This document shows, piece by piece, positions 34,527 through 46,202 of a stretch of DNA of 64,000 bases. The notes under the pieces were generated by a model. It was not told where the DNA came from. It did not search any database and saw only the letters and a list, made by a program, of their open reading frames with translations. Origin of the DNA: Coptis chinensis (lineage: Eukaryota; Streptophyta; Magnoliopsida; Ranunculales; Ranunculaceae); NCBI GenBank assembly GCA_015680905.1, contig CM027380.1, forward strand, positions 31,984,001 through 32,048,000. The letters run 5' to 3'. Both the position numbers and the translations under genes were made by a program. Every line of letters begins with the position of its first letter. Position 1 is the first letter of the stretch.

Positions 34527-35102
34527 TCAACTTGTGCTAACTTTGTCTAGTGTTACTATGTCCGATGGGGTGTAAGGAGCAACCAAATGAGGTTGCACCT
34601 GCCATCCCGGCCAAGTCATTACTCGGAATGAGCGAACCACCCAATTGGTGGGTCTCATGACTTCAACCCTTTTCCAATCCGTGAACTGGGTACATAATTC
34701 TGGTAGACAACTGAGCAGGATGCGGCAAACCAAAACAGGCATAAGAAAATACTTATGGTGCATGCTTTGGGCTATCTTAAGACTAGCCACTAATACTCGG
34801 GGAATGTCATATCGGTGACATCCCTTAGCTAAAGCAAGGAAAACATCACCAGCGGTACTATTTGCAGAAGTAAACTGCCACTCTCCTAGAATATTCATGA
34901 GGATGAATAACATGGTGGTGCGTACATTTAGGGATAGGCTACCAAGGGCTATGTTGTAACGCCCTTGGTCCATTATACGAAATACCCCTCCTCCATGATA
35001 CTCATGGAAATATGTATAGTCATAGAGGTATGAATTATCGGTCATATATCCCCACGTGTGAATAGGATCAGGTATTGGTATTCCCGAAACTAATGCTACC
35101 AC
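34527..35102 (-). CDS. Athila-type 3' ORF, last of three
   Basis: A 191-residue open frame (MVALVSGIPIPDPIHTWGYM at the start). Residues 30-65 (YTYFHEYHGGGVFRIMDQGR, then YNIALGSLSLNVRTTMLF) match the ORF at 13,340-13,786, which ends shortly after this point. The C-terminal half (ARAKGCHRYDIPRV-like region and WVVRSFRVMTWPGWQVQPHL) is present only here. The frame upstream contains more related residues to about 35,330 with interruptions. No transmembrane helix or signal peptide is evident. Function unknown. Confidence 0.55.
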   Translation of the reverse strand: MVALVSGIPIPDPIHTWGYMTDNSYLYDYTYFHEYHGGGVFRIMDQGRYNIALGSLSLNVRTTMLFILMNILGEWQFTSANSTAGDVFLALAKGCHRYDIPRVLVASLKIAQSMHHKYFLMPVLVCRILLSCLPELCTQFTDWKRVEVMRPTNWVVRSFRVMTWPGWQVQPHLVAPYTPSDIVTLDKVSTS

Positions 35103-36309
35103 ATACTTATTGAATTCTAGCGGTATGTCATCAACCGTGACGGAGAATTCTTGTTCTCCATCCTGGTTACAATAGAACTTAACATTATTTTAGAAAAATT
35201 CAGTAAGCTTAAGTGAATACGAGTCGTCTTCACTTACCAGAAGATGCCTCCATCCGAACTGCATGATCCTCTCGTGGAACCAATGTCCATAAGACTTGCT
35301 CCCCAACAAGTGTTAGATAGACTGCTCCGGTATTACTATAGGAGAAGTCATAAAAAAACTACTCTCCAGAACAGCTACAACTATCCTAGAACAACCCTCG
35401 GAAAACTGGAAATTTTTGGTGCCTACAGGGGTCAGGGCGCAAGTGCGCTCAAGGTATGCCTGGGATGGGCGCAGGTACGCTCTGTTGAGTTTCGAATTCT
35501 AGGCACTTGGGCACAGGGTGCACTCACTTTTAGCCTAGGATGGGTGCGGGGTGCGCTCATCTTGAAAACTGGAAATCCAGTGTTTTGGGCCAGAGATGGG
35601 GTTTCGGGTTTGTCTTTGGAGAGGGCGCAGTCGCTTCGAGGGTAGAATTTCTCGGCGATCTTTGAGGGCATAGGTGGCGCTCCATTGGGGCGCAAGTGCG
35701 CTCGGGGAGCTGTGAGGCCAAAGTGCGAATGAAAAATAAGGTAAAGTGGGAATGAAACGTGAGAGATGAATGTGAGATGTAGTTGGGGTTGTGAGTGTAG
35801 AATGAATGCAGTTTTTATAAGATTTAAGTTGCTAAAATGAATCGGGAAGTTACCAAAAGTTTTAAGGCAATTTAGGAAATAATAAAATTTCCAAAACCGA
35901 AAACGGAAACAACCCATATTCTCTATTCCAAAACAAACCTAATATCTTTTAGGTTGAATTTAGGTTAGATACTGCCTAATTTATCGAGATTTCATCCTAA
36001 CACAATATCTATTTATAGCGATGCCCATATCAGCAATATTCTCAACCCCTACTCCAAAATAACTTCTTAACATAGATGATCATATAACGAATTATGCTCG
36101 GCTAAATAATACCACCCCCAAACAATTCGGGAAGGTGGGATTAATGATAAAAACAACGCATAATTCGAAATTAACCAACTTATATTAAAATTGAATTTAA
36201 ATAACATACGACAACCAAATTCAAATTTAATTACTGAACTAATCTTTTTACATCAGTACTAAATAAAAACAAATCAACTCATTAGATCCCTAAACCACTC
36301 GCTACTAGT
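35103..36309 (-). other. Spacer with GCGC quasi-palindrome array and internal polypurine-like tract
   Basis: GGGCGCAAGTGCGCTC-type units occur from about 35,430 to 35,705. At about 36,111-36,125 the minus strand reads GTTTGGGGGTGGTATT. No gene recognised apart from the broken N-terminal remains of the preceding 3' ORF up to about 35,330. Confidence 0.6.
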
Positions 36310-36885
36310 AGTGGAATGCACTCGAGAAGCAGATGGCCCTTGGGCTTCCGATGGGCCAGAGCCATCCGTCTTGCGTCGACGACGCTCGTGCCTCACAGAC
36401 TGCTCCTCCGAAGAAGAACCCCCCTGGGGTGGGAAGCGTGCAAGCATGTCATCTCAGAATTGGTGTTGAGCTTCCATCTCAGCCCTCGTCTGTTCCCACC
36501 GCTCGTCCTCGCACCGGGCACGAGTCTCAAAGTTATGATGTATGGTAGCCTGCCGAGTTCGGAGGTCTTCACAAATAGTATTGAGAGAACGCATGCCACG
36601 GTGAATCACAGCCATGCGTTCTACATCCGACCTACACCTTGTCAAGGCATCGGCATCAAAACATGCCGTGTCATCCTCATCCTCTGAGTCAGTCTCCTCG
36701 ACTACCCTCTCTTCAGGCAACCTCCAAACTCTTTGGATACACTCCGTATAAATATGATGATTTCGGTGCTCCTTCAGGCAAATCCTATCAGACCTCGGAG
36801 TCGCTCTCAAGGTTATCATGATCTTTGTTATCAAAACAGGGAGAGGTGCAATACTCTTTCCAACTCCCATAATCATGTTATGCAA
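36310..36885 (-). pseudogene. Athila-type 3' ORF, middle of three, broken
   Basis: The frame 36,454-36,885 (MIMGVGKSIAPLPVLITKIM, then EETDSEDEDDTACFDADALT) is homologous to 14,621-15,271. A stop after EAQHQF at 36,454 separates it from its C-terminal part, which continues to about 36,310 in the same strand (remains of RADMLARFPP and the Arg-rich tail). Confidence 0.6.
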
Positions 36886-37035
36886 AAACTCGAAAATACA
36901 GAACTCATACTTCTGTTCCTGGAGTATCCATAGAACGTGAAGGCAGTTCAGACTGATATCGCTGACTTTCTCCTTCCCTATGACATTCCTACCAATCCAT
37001 TGAGCTACAGCCAGCTGGTTGGTTCGGAGAGACGA

Positions 37036-37404
37036 CTAGCGAACACAATGCGAGCTCGCATTGTAGTTCTCTTCTGCACCAGTTGCGTTCATCAAAGGTT
37101 CTACACTAGTAAACTGGGAATCCTGTAATGTGGTATCGAGATGGTGTCTCGGTGGAATGACTAAAATCTCAGCCAACAACCCAGTAGTAACCTCTCTCCT
37201 CCTCCTAGCCACCTTAACAAAAATTCGATTCCCATTCAACTCCCTCGTCCTATAAAACTCTCGGACCAAATCTTTGTGGTAAAAATTGTCTGTCGAATAC
37301 CACAAACCACCCCAGTCTCTCCTAACAATCTCATCACTGTAAAACAGCGCGAAGTGGTCGGCAGTAAAAGCGTGCTCTGGCAATATCCGACGTCTTTGAG
37401 CCAT
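37036..37404 (-). CDS. Athila-type 3' ORF, first of three
   Basis: From Met at 37,404 (MAQRRRILPEHAFTADHFAL) the protein keeps the motifs REFYRTRELNGNRIFVKVA and VTTGLLAEILVIPPRH seen in its homologue at 15,351-15,755. An upstream in-frame extension to 37,461 exists but is not shared. The plant-transposon-protein domain of Athila elements is the best match. Role unknown. Confidence 0.58.
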   Translation of the reverse strand: MAQRRRILPEHAFTADHFALFYSDEIVRRDWGGLWYSTDNFYHKDLVREFYRTRELNGNRIFVKVARRRREVTTGLLAEILVIPPRHHLDTTLQDSQFTSVEPLMNATGAEENYNASSHCVR

Positions 37405-37469
37405 TGGAGTTTTTATAAGATGTGTCGGTTTGAATAAGGTAGGGGACTTGTTTTGAAACACCCTAACTA

Positions 37470-38445
37470 AAAATAATGGTAGGAGGTGCGGTGGTGGTGG
37501 TGGCAGTCGAAATTTTTGAATTTTTGGTGGTGTTTGGTTGTTTAAGTTGGTGGAGGTGGTGGTGGTTGTAGTTAGGGTGAGATTTGGGGTGGGTTTTAAC
37601 TTTGGGCGTGGGTGTATTTAGGTTAGGTTAGGTGTTTGAAGCTTTGTTGTTTGTTAATGGTGGTTTGGAGAAGATGAAATCGCGACTGTTGGTGTGAAGG
37701 AAAGAGACGCATGTGCGCTGCACGTGCGCGTGAGGTTGGGCCCAAGCCCACTTGATTTTTCGATTTTTGTTTTTCGATATTTTGCATAACTTCAAACTTA
37801 ATTTGCCGCTTTGTTACCGGGCCGATTTTTGTGAATGAGGTATGGAAATGATCAGGAGAGAATTTACAATCCAATGATCCATAAAACACTCTAGTCCGAC
37901 CGTTGGTGACATGTAAAAAGATGGAAAATGCCTCAAAGTGCGTGCATGACGTCAGTTATGCAAACGAATGAAATCTAATTTCATAGATAATGACAACCCG
38001 GATCAAAATACGATTAAACAGACTAAACAACACCAATGGACAGTTGAACAATCCAGGACGGAACCCGGACACCCCACCCCCAAACAAATTTTTGACAACA
38101 GAGTTTAGAAAATTTGTTTTTAAAAGTGGGTCTTTTAAAGTCAGATTCATGAGACTTCCTAACTTACTATTTTGATGATTTTAACAATTTTTTTTTATTT
38201 ATTATTATTTTTTTATGAATAAAATTTAATATAAGAAAAATAAGAAGGCAATAAATGCATAATTCACATAATAGAGGAACATGACTAAAAAACCGAGAAA
38301 ACATGCAAAAGTGGAAAAGGTGAATTATGTTAACCATGGACTTAGGATCCTGTACTTATAGCCACACACTCCATAGGGAGGGCCCGGTTACCTGAGTGGT
38401 GCACTTACCAATATATGGAAATGAAAGGAAGTACACCAATGAAAA
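37470..38445 (-). other. Spacer between pol and the 3' ORFs
   Basis: No coding region. It holds a palindromic GC cluster at about 37,707-37,732 and a GTTTGGGGGTGGGGTG tract on the minus strand at about 38,080-38,096. Confidence 0.6.
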
Positions 38446-38448
38446 AGG

Positions 38449-39918
38449 TCAGTCCTCATAGACAGGGTCCTGTAAAAGGACTTCCTCTACATCAGGGGAC
38501 AATAGCTCGTAAAAATGTTTTAACCGTTGGCCATTAACTTGAAAGGTACTGTTATTCTTGGGATTTACCAAGGTGATTGCCCCGTAAGGGGTGACTTCAG
38601 TAACCAGAAAAGGACCAGACCAACGGGTTTTTAATTTCCCTGGAAAAATATGTAGACGGGAATTGTACAGTAAGACCTTTTGACCTACCACAAACTCTTT
38701 GCGCAAGATTTGCTTATCATGAACACGTTTCATGTTAGCTTTATAATCCTTTGCGAGATCATAAGAGTCGCTACGGATTTCTTCAAGCTCATTCAATTGC
38801 AACTTGCGCTTGACACCCGCCTCATCAAAATTGAAGTTAAGGCTTTTTATAGCCCACATAGCACGGTGCTCCAATTTAATGGGCAAATGACAAGGCTTCC
38901 CAAATACAAGTCTAAAGGGAGACATACCTATAGGAGTTTTGAAAGCAGTCTTATATGCCCATAAGGCATCAGATAAACGCTTCGACCAGTCTTTCCTATC
39001 AGGATTTACAGTTGTTTCTAAGATCTTTTTTATTTCCCTATTAGAAACTTCTACTTGTCCGCTAGTTTGTGGATGATATGGAGTTGCAACCTTATCTGTA
39101 ACTCCATACTTCTTTACTAGTGATGCAACAACTCTGTTGCAAAAATGTGTTCCTCCATCACTAATGATGGCCTTGGGAATGCCAAATCGACAGAAAATAT
39201 ACTCTTTTACGAAAAACACAACTGTCTTATGGTCATTGCTACGACAAGCCATGGCCTCTATCCATTTAGACACGTAGTGCATGACAACTAGAATATAAAT
39301 GAAACCGTGGGAAACTGGAAAATAACCCATGAAATCAATGCCCCATATGTCAAAAATTTCTACCACCATGATTGGATTCAATGGCATCATATTACGCTTT
39401 GTGATTCGCCTAAGTTGTTGGCAACGAATGCACGCCTTGCAATGCACTTGGGCATCTTTAAAGAGAGTAGGCCAATAAAACCCACATTGTAGAATTTTAG
39501 CAGCTATTTTCATACCACTGAAATGGCCATCACACTCTTTTTCATGGCAGAATGAGAGTACCTTATTATATTTCCACTGGGGAATACAACGACGAATAAT
39601 CTGATCCGCACAATACTTAAAAAGGTAGGGCTCATCCCAGTAGTATAGATTAACTCTGGCCAAAAACTTCTTACGTTCATTTCTTGACCAGTCATAAGGA
39701 ATAATATCAGACGCTAAATAATTCACGATGTCAGCATACCATGGTGCAGAAAATATAGCATACAGATGCTCATCCGGAAAAGAGTCCGGTATGGAGTCAG
39801 AATCACTATCATCGTCATTTGTAAGTCTAGATAAGTGGTCGGCAACTACGTTTTCGACCCCTCGTTTGTCCTTTATTTCTAATGTGAATTCTTGCAGGAG
39901 AAGAATCCATCGGATCAA
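38449..39918 (-). CDS. Athila-type integrase (C-terminal part of Pol), uninterrupted
   Basis: A 489-residue frame. It starts within the end of RNase H ([20 protein letters not shown], then VADHLSRL). The zinc-binding H2C2 region reads [12 protein letters not shown] ... [10 protein letters not shown]. Catalytic residues are visible as Asp in [14 protein letters not shown], Asp in [12 protein letters not shown] and Glu in [14 protein letters not shown]. The C-terminal region has [20 protein letters not shown] and [12 protein letters not shown]. It would insert the element's cDNA. The Met is not the native start: Pol is one polyprotein, separated upstream only by a TAG near 39,925. Confidence 0.9.
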   Translation of the reverse strand: MIRWILLLQEFTLEIKDKRGVENVVADHLSRLTNDDDSDSDSIPDSFPDEHLYAIFSAPWYADIVNYLASDIIPYDWSRNERKKFLARVNLYYWDEPYLFKYCADQIIRRCIPQWKYNKVLSFCHEKECDGHFSGMKIAAKILQCGFYWPTLFKDAQVHCKACIRCQQLRRITKRNMMPLNPIMVVEIFDIWGIDFMGYFPVSHGFIYILVVMHYVSKWIEAMACRSNDHKTVVFFVKEYIFCRFGIPKAIISDGGTHFCNRVVASLVKKYGVTDKVATPYHPQTSGQVEVSNREIKKILETTVNPDRKDWSKRLSDALWAYKTAFKTPIGMSPFRLVFGKPCHLPIKLEHRAMWAIKSLNFNFDEAGVKRKLQLNELEEIRSDSYDLAKDYKANMKRVHDKQILRKEFVVGQKVLLYNSRLHIFPGKLKTRWSGPFLVTEVTPYGAITLVNPKNNSTFQVNGQRLKHFYELLSPDVEEVLLQDPVYED

Positions 39919-41604
39919 CCTCTACTTAGCATCCTTCTTTGCGAGAAGGTACCTAAGTGCTGCATGGTCCGTGTAAACTAGAGTCTTAGAACCAACCAAA
40001 TAAGGACAAAACTTATCTAAAGCATAAACGACAGCTAAGAATTCTTTTTCAGTAGTTGTATAATTCCTTTGAGCAACGTTTAGAGTTTTACTAGTATAAT
40101 AAATAACGGTGGATTTATTATCTAGTTTCTGTCCCAAGACAGCACCAACTGTATAATCACTAGCATCACACATGAGTTCGGAAGGTTTAGACCAATCAGG
40201 AGGTTGTATAATGGGTGCAGAAGTTAAGGCGACTTTCAAAGTTTCAAAAGCCTGTTTACAGTTAAAATTAAAATCAAAGATGGCCTCCTTTAAAAGCAGT
40301 TTAGTTAAGGGTCTAGCTATTTTCGAAAAATCTTTGATAAAACGTCTATAAAAACCTGCATGGCCTAGAAAGGCTCTAATATCACGGACAGTCCGTGGTA
40401 TAGGTAGAGTCGCTATCTTATCTAGTTTGGCCTTATCTACTTCGATGCCATCACTAGATACGACATGACCTAGTACTATGCCTTTTTTAACCATGAAGTG
40501 ACATTTTTCCCAATTTAAAATGAGACTTTTCTCTTCACATCGCGTTAAAACTTTAGATAGGTTAGACAGGCATTCAGTGAAAGAGTCTCCATAGATAGAA
40601 AAATCGTCCATGAACACTTCTATGAAACGCTCTACCATGTCACTAAATATATGAAACATACACCGCTGGAAGGTACCAGGAGGATTATAAAGGCCAAAAG
40701 GCATTCATTTATAGGCGTATGTTCCAAAGGGACATGTGAAGGTAGTCTTTTATTGGTCATCAATATCAATAATAATTTGGAAATAGCCAGAGTAGCCATC
40801 CAAAAAGCAATAAAAAGCATTACCAGCTAGACGTTCAAGCATCTGATCTATAAAGGGTAAAGGAAAATGATCCTTTCGTGTCATGGCATTTAAGCGTCTG
40901 TAATCAATATAGAACCTCCATTTCATAGGACCATGCGTGGTAACATATTCACCCTTGGCATTACGTACCATGGTAATCCCTGATTTCTTTGGAACTACAT
41001 GAATGGGATTGACCCATTCACTATCAGAGATTGGGTATATGATACCCGCATCAAGTAACCATAAGACTTCTTCCCAGACCACTTCTTTCATGGCAGGGTT
41101 TAAACGATGCTGAGGTTCGTGGGAAGTCTTTGCGTTATCCTCTAAATGGATATGATGAGTGCACACATTAGAGTCAATTCCCTTAATGTCGGCTAGGGAC
41201 CAACCAATCACAGAACGATGTTCCCTAATCACCCTGATCAACCGTGTCTCTTCCTCCTTAGATAACAGAGAAGATATAATTATCAGATGACTACCATCCG
41301 GATCAAGTTGAATATACTTTAACTCAGGAGGAAGAGGTTTAAGCACCGGGGTGGGAGGAATATTGATAACTGCTTCTGGAGGGTCCTCATTTTGAGTAAT
41401 GAATACTTGCTTAGGCAGCATGTCTTCAAACTCTGTATATGGAGCAACCGAAGGGTCTACGATTTGTGTAGACTCGAAGATGGTGTTGACTTCCTCTATG
41501 TAGAAGTCATCGACAAAATCTGAACTTCCAAAAGAAAGGAATTTATGCATATGGTTTTCTGGAAACGTGTTATTAAAGTAATCTTGAGCTAAGCTCCCGA
41601 TCAT
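39919..41604 (-). pseudogene. Athila-type reverse transcriptase and RNase H
   Basis: In the same frame as integrase. RT motifs are VVPKKSGIT, FYIDYRRLNAMTRKDHFPLP (about 40,915-40,860), YCFLDGYSGYFQI (catalytic Asp), MPFGLYNPPGTFQRCM (40,704-40,657) and the catalytic VFMDDFSIYG (about 40,612-40,583), the Athila-type FMDD. RNase H shows SELMCDASDYTVGAVLGQ, TTTEKEFLAVVYALDKF and VYTDHAALRYLLAKKDAK. Three in-frame stops are seen, near 40,748, 40,705 and 39,925, and another upstream near 41,637. Few lesions overall, so the copy died recently. Confidence 0.9.
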
Positions 41605-44055
41605 GCTAACCTCTCCATCTATAGACGAATCTGGTAACTATTTCATTAGTTTAAAACATTTACCTCAACCGAAAGATAGCCAAAAGACAAAAACATCGAC
41701 CCATCACAGCAGTTTATAAGCGCATTGGCAGTCGCCAAGAAGGGGCACCCTAAAATGATCAGAACAGAGTCGTTAGCGACTTCTGTATCGAGGATAACAA
41801 AATCAGCAGGATAGTAGAAATCCTAGACCTTAACAAGCACATTTTCAACCACACCCTTAGGGTACTTAATTGATCGATCCGCTAATTGCAACGTCATTTT
41901 AGTAGGTTGCATCTCTTGTAGACCTATTTATTTGTATAGATAATACGGGAGTAAGTTAACACTCGCCCCTAGATCTAGTAAAGCGGTCGTCGTGTGGGAA
42001 TCTCTTAAGGTGCATTGTACAGTAGGACGACCAGGGTTTTTGTACTTAACAATTCCATTATGTTCCGTTAAAGTTGGAAATTGTTCAGTTAAAAAGGCGT
42101 CTTTAGGAATATTTGTCTTACGCCTAGTAGTGAGGTAATTTTTTTATTGCTTTAAGAAAAGGAAGGTTTATCGTTAGATTTTTGAAAACTTCCCTAATCT
42201 CATCGAAATTCGTATCCTTAGTTAACATTGCTAATCTCTGGGGAAACGGTGGTTTCTCTCTATATTTAGCGTAATGATTAACAGGATGTTTAACTTTGGC
42301 TTTTTGTTTCTTAGGTTATGGTTTAACTGGTACCTCTACAGGGGTAGGCTCTTCATTTTCTATTACGGTATCTAGTACAATCTGCGGTGTAGGGACAACT
42401 GGTGGGGTAACTATAGGCATAGTTACTTTGTTATCGACCACTCTCCCAGAACGGAGAGTGGAGATGACATTTAGCTCACCTACGTTTTCATTTTCCGTAC
42501 TAGTATTACCATTTACCTCAAAGGCAGTGTTTGTTGTTTTAGGATTAGCTATTGCTTGTCCTGGAAACATACCTTTGGATTGTACTTTTTCTTGAGCTAA
42601 CTGCTATAAGGAAAGTTGGATGGCTTGTAAAATCTGTTGTTGAGATTGCATAAAGGTATCAAACCGATCCGGTTGTGGAAGAGTGTTAGCTTTAGGTTGT
42701 GTGACAGGAACTATGTCACGTTGATTATTAATGGGTGGATTTTGGTAGTTATTATTTACCGGAACGATACCTCTATTAGCATTATAATTATTATTATAAT
42801 TATTATAATTACCCTGACCTTGTGCTTGACCTTGTAGTAGTTGAGCTTGGTTGTTATAATTATAATTACCCTGACTTTGTCTTTGTCGTGGTTGAGCTTG
42901 GTTGTTATAATTATTTGCTTGCCTAACATTTTGATTATTAAATCCTGGAGGTGTTACTTGTTGATTATTTCTCCAACTGAAGTTGGGATGTTGTCTCCAA
43001 GGGGCGTTAGGAATAGGAAAACTATTAATCGAGCAAACATTATCTTGTTATAACTGTTGTTGCTCATAGGCGAAAGGACAATAGGAGTCGGGATGCTCTG
43101 GACTCAAACAGAAATTACATGGATTGGAGTTGACATTCATGACGGGGATAGGCATTTGTTGAACAAAAATAGCCTTTACTTTTTTAGTTAGAGATTCGAT
43201 TAAATTTTTAAGTTCCGGATCGGGTTTCATCTCAAACATACCGGCGGCCTTTACTGTTGTAGAAGAACTAGTGTTGCGGGAGATATCGTCACTACCCCAG
43301 TTATTATTACGCTTAGTCTGATCTTCTAAAAATTTATAAGCCTCTGAGGCACCTTTACTTAAGAAACTACCCCCATTCATTATGTCAAGGAATTCTTTAT
43401 GCTGGTGTAGAAGTCCCTTGAAAAAGGCACGAACTAACGTGTCTTCCGTGAGGTTATAATGTGGACACTCTATAAGTAGATCGGTGAAACGATTCCAAGC
43501 CTCTGAAAATAATTCATGAGGATTCTGTTGAAAGAAATGAATCTTGGGAAGCATTTCATCGGTCTTCAGTGGTGGGTAAAAATGTTCCATGAATAGTTGA
43601 ACAAGTTTAGCCCACGAGTCCACAGAATTAGGCGCTTGGGCAGTTAACCAAGACGCCTCCTTATTGGCTAAGGTGAAGGGAAATACCCTCAATTTAATTT
43701 GTTTAGCACCTACCATAGGATGGTGGAATGTAGTAAGGACTTGGTCAATCCTACGCATGTGCTGATAGGGCTTTTCATGGTCTAACCCATGAAAAACGGG
43801 TAACAAATTAAAAATATTTGGGGGATTCGGAAATCCCCCACTGGGGAATGATGCAAGATTTTGGGCTATCGTTTAAGGCTTTGTAAAAGTCAGAGAGAGA
43901 AGACTCTCTTTCTTCAGCAATTACTTAAGGTGGTGTGTGTGGTATGCTAGCTAGCGGTGTAGTGAGTGGTATACTAGAAAGACTTGTTTGTTGCCTTTAT
44001 CGGTTAATTACGTTAGGCGTTTTTCTTCGGTCTGACCTTAATCTCATGCAAGGCT
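41605..44055 (-). pseudogene. Athila-type gag and protease
   Basis: Gag core runs 43,806-43,048 without a stop (MLPVFHGLDHEKPYQHMRRI, EAWNRFTDLLIECPHYNL, EAYKFLEDQTKRNNNWGS) and has a CX2CX4HX4C zinc knuckle, CNFCLSPEHPDSYC, near 43,100. Asn/Tyr-rich low complexity follows (about 42,900-42,760), then the NVISTLRSGRVVDN hallmark at about 42,475-42,435. Protease sequence (DLGA-type site near 41,960, then DFVILDT and [15 protein letters not shown]) is broken by shifts and stops at about 42,130, 41,925 and 41,637. The N-terminal end (RLRSDRRKTPNVI) is near 44,040 with stops to 43,810. Confidence 0.82.
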
Positions 44056-44702
44056 AAGACCAATCTTAATGAAACACAACAACACTCCAAACAATCCTGA
44101 TATGCTAGTATGAACTTCTAACAGAAGACGCGAGGTGTGGAAGAAAAGAGTACCTGAAAGCCTCCTTGCTTCGCTTATGAATAGCGTCTTGTTTACGCGT
44201 GCTTAGTGTATATAACAAGTTAGAACACTGAAAACTTTGAAGAAATGGAAGTTCGAAACAAACCTGTGGAAATCGGGCAATTTCAGCAGAGGGCGCGGGT
44301 GCGCTCAGAATAGGCCTAGGCAGGGCGCAAGTCGCGCTCAGGCAAAAGTTAGGATTCCAGGCGTGTGGGCACAGGTGGCACTCCAAGTTGGCCTTGGTAG
44401 GGCGTAGGTTGCGCTCAGGCAAAAGTTGGAATTCCAGGCGTGTGAGCGCGGGGTGCACTCGTGTTTTGCCTTTGCAGGGCGTAGGTGGCGCTCAGCCAAA
44501 AGATGGAATTCCAGGCGGTTGGGCGCAGGGTGCGCTCCAATTTGCTTTTGCCTAGGTGCGCGGCGCGCTCGAGTAATTTTTTCCGAGGAAAATTTAAGTG
44601 CTGAAACAGACAACCACAGTGAGAATCAAACAAGGGTGGGTGGGTTATGGGACTTTGAAAAACTATCAATTCTAAAGAAAACAATACTAAAGAGTACTAG
44701 AT
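44056..44702 (-). other. Leader of the full-length Athila element with 77-bp repeats
   Basis: Between 44,290 and 44,580 at least three units of 76-78 bp repeat, each with GGCAAAAGTTGGAATTCCAG-like sequence (about 44,341, 44,419 and 44,495) beside a GCGCAGG(G)TGCGCTC-like quasi-palindrome. In translation they yield repeated PHAWNSNFCLSAT peptides, but several frames stay open only because of the repeat, so coding is doubtful. Confidence 0.7.
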
Positions 44703-44715
44703 GGCAGCGACGCCA
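44703..44715 (-). promoter_or_regulatory. Primer-binding site, tRNA-Asp type, two mismatches
   Basis: Plus strand GGCAGCGACGCCA against the tRNA-Asp 3' end GGCAACGGCGCCA. It is two bases from the 5' LTR, as in the pol-less element where the match is perfect. Confidence 0.82.
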
Positions 44716-44717
44716 TT

Positions 44718-46197
44718 TGATAAACGTAAAAAGATAGTTTTACTCACAAATAAAGCTATGAAACTCTAAACGCAAGTAAACCTATAAACTTGACTGTTAC
44801 TATACTTATCAAAGATATTTGTTTTCTACTCTCGAATCTATTGACGTAGAGTTGGAATAGAAGATTCGTTCCACTCCTACTCCTTTAACATTAAAGTTTT
44901 CTACAATTGACGAGTCTATCCAAAGTCTAATGAGAGTAATGGTGGAATTTATACTACGATGTGAATTCAAATAACAAGATACGAATAAGCGAAATGACAG
45001 GATGCTAAGGGTTTGAATCTAGATAAAGAATTAAAGGGAATTGAATCCACTTTAACTCGACTTAATCAACTAACAAAGACTCGTCGTGATCCAAATTGCA
45101 ATACTTCGCATATCAAAATGATACATGGCATCTCTACCAATTAATAACTAGCATGTGACATCGTCCACCCATTCTCATGTCGAATCAACGACCTTCTAGA
45201 GTGGAATAAACTCTCACGACGATTTCTAAGTTAACAAAGATCAAGTTTCATCAAGGCTTCTTCAACCCCTCTAATGGAGGTTTAGCCTTGATTCATCAAG
45301 CTATTATTTCCCATTGAATTAACACTAGACATAATATAAAGATTTGAACTTTACTAATTTTGATTAAACAATACTTCAAATTTAATTAATAACTAAGAAT
45401 TGAATAACAACAAGAATTGAAATTAGATCTACAAATTTAACTGACAAAATCGAAATGAACAAGAATAAAGTATTTTATTTATCTAATCAATGAGGAATAA
45501 TGATTCAAAGAATTAATCTAAAACAAGGAATGAAACTAATTAATTTAAATAATTGAATTCAAAAACTAGATCTACAAGCTATTTTAATGGCTACTTTTTA
45601 TTCTAAGCTATCTAACTATATCTTTCTTAAGAGCTAAGTCTTGTTTTATGTAAAGGAGGAGACTAGATCCACCATTTCATGCATGGGCTGAGGTCTCATG
45701 TTTTGGGCCGAAAAATCCAGCCCAAAGCCCAATTTCTTCAGTCCACAGAGCCCGTTTCAGCTGGCTTTGACTTTAGCAGACTTTTCATCCACTTTTTCTC
45801 CTCTGATTGGGTCAATTCTTGGACCATTGGAAAGCTCTTTCCGAGTCGGTCGTTTTGACGTAAGGCAGGCCCAAATCCGAGGCATGAGTCCAAAGATATG
45901 GTCTTCGGAAGTTTTGCTGACTTGTGCATTGTTTCTGCTCGTGTTGACTTTTCAACTTTTGATCGGGCTTCATAAAGGCTTGTCTCCTTTAATCTTGGCC
46001 TTTATCACAGAACTTCTTAGCAACCAACCCTTTGCTCCTTTATATCGCCAAAGTGGCACATTTCTACACATAATCGAGTTCCATGCCTGAAATACATAAA
46101 AGCACGTAATTAGTATTAACTCTTATTTATTACTCGCATAATTGGTCTAAAAGTAGTATTATTAAGGGGTTAAAACTACAGTTTTGGACTCTTATCA
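44718..46197 (-). repeat. 5' LTR of the full-length Athila-type element (1,480 bp)
   Basis: Plus-strand ends TGATAAACG and CTTATCA. It is bounded by the primer site and by the ATTAG duplication at 46,198-46,202. Confidence 0.92.
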
Positions 46198-46202
46198 ATT
46201 AG

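Larger units (their letters stand above)
31110..46197 (-). mobile_element. Full-length Athila-type Ty3/gypsy retrotransposon (15.1 kb)
   Basis: LTRs at 31,110-32,608 and 44,718-46,197 share TGATAA...TTATCA ends and are flanked by perfect ATTAG duplications (31,105-31,109 and 46,198-46,202). On the minus strand the order is 5' LTR, tRNA-Asp primer site, leader, gag, protease, RT, RNase H, integrase, three 3' ORF regions, polypurine tract and 3' LTR. LTRs differ by about 2-3% in the part compared by eye, so insertion was fairly recent. Pol is one frame with only a few stops, and integrase is uninterrupted. Confidence 0.94.

Noticed and set aside
44290-44580. Possible CRISPR-like array
   Set aside because: The repeats are imperfect, adjoining and inside a plant retrotransposon leader; no spacer structure or cas genes.
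44105-44684. Cys/His-containing repeated peptides (PHAWNSNFCLSAT)
   Set aside because: Several overlapping frames stay open only because of the 77-bp DNA repeat; zinc-finger spacing is not regular.
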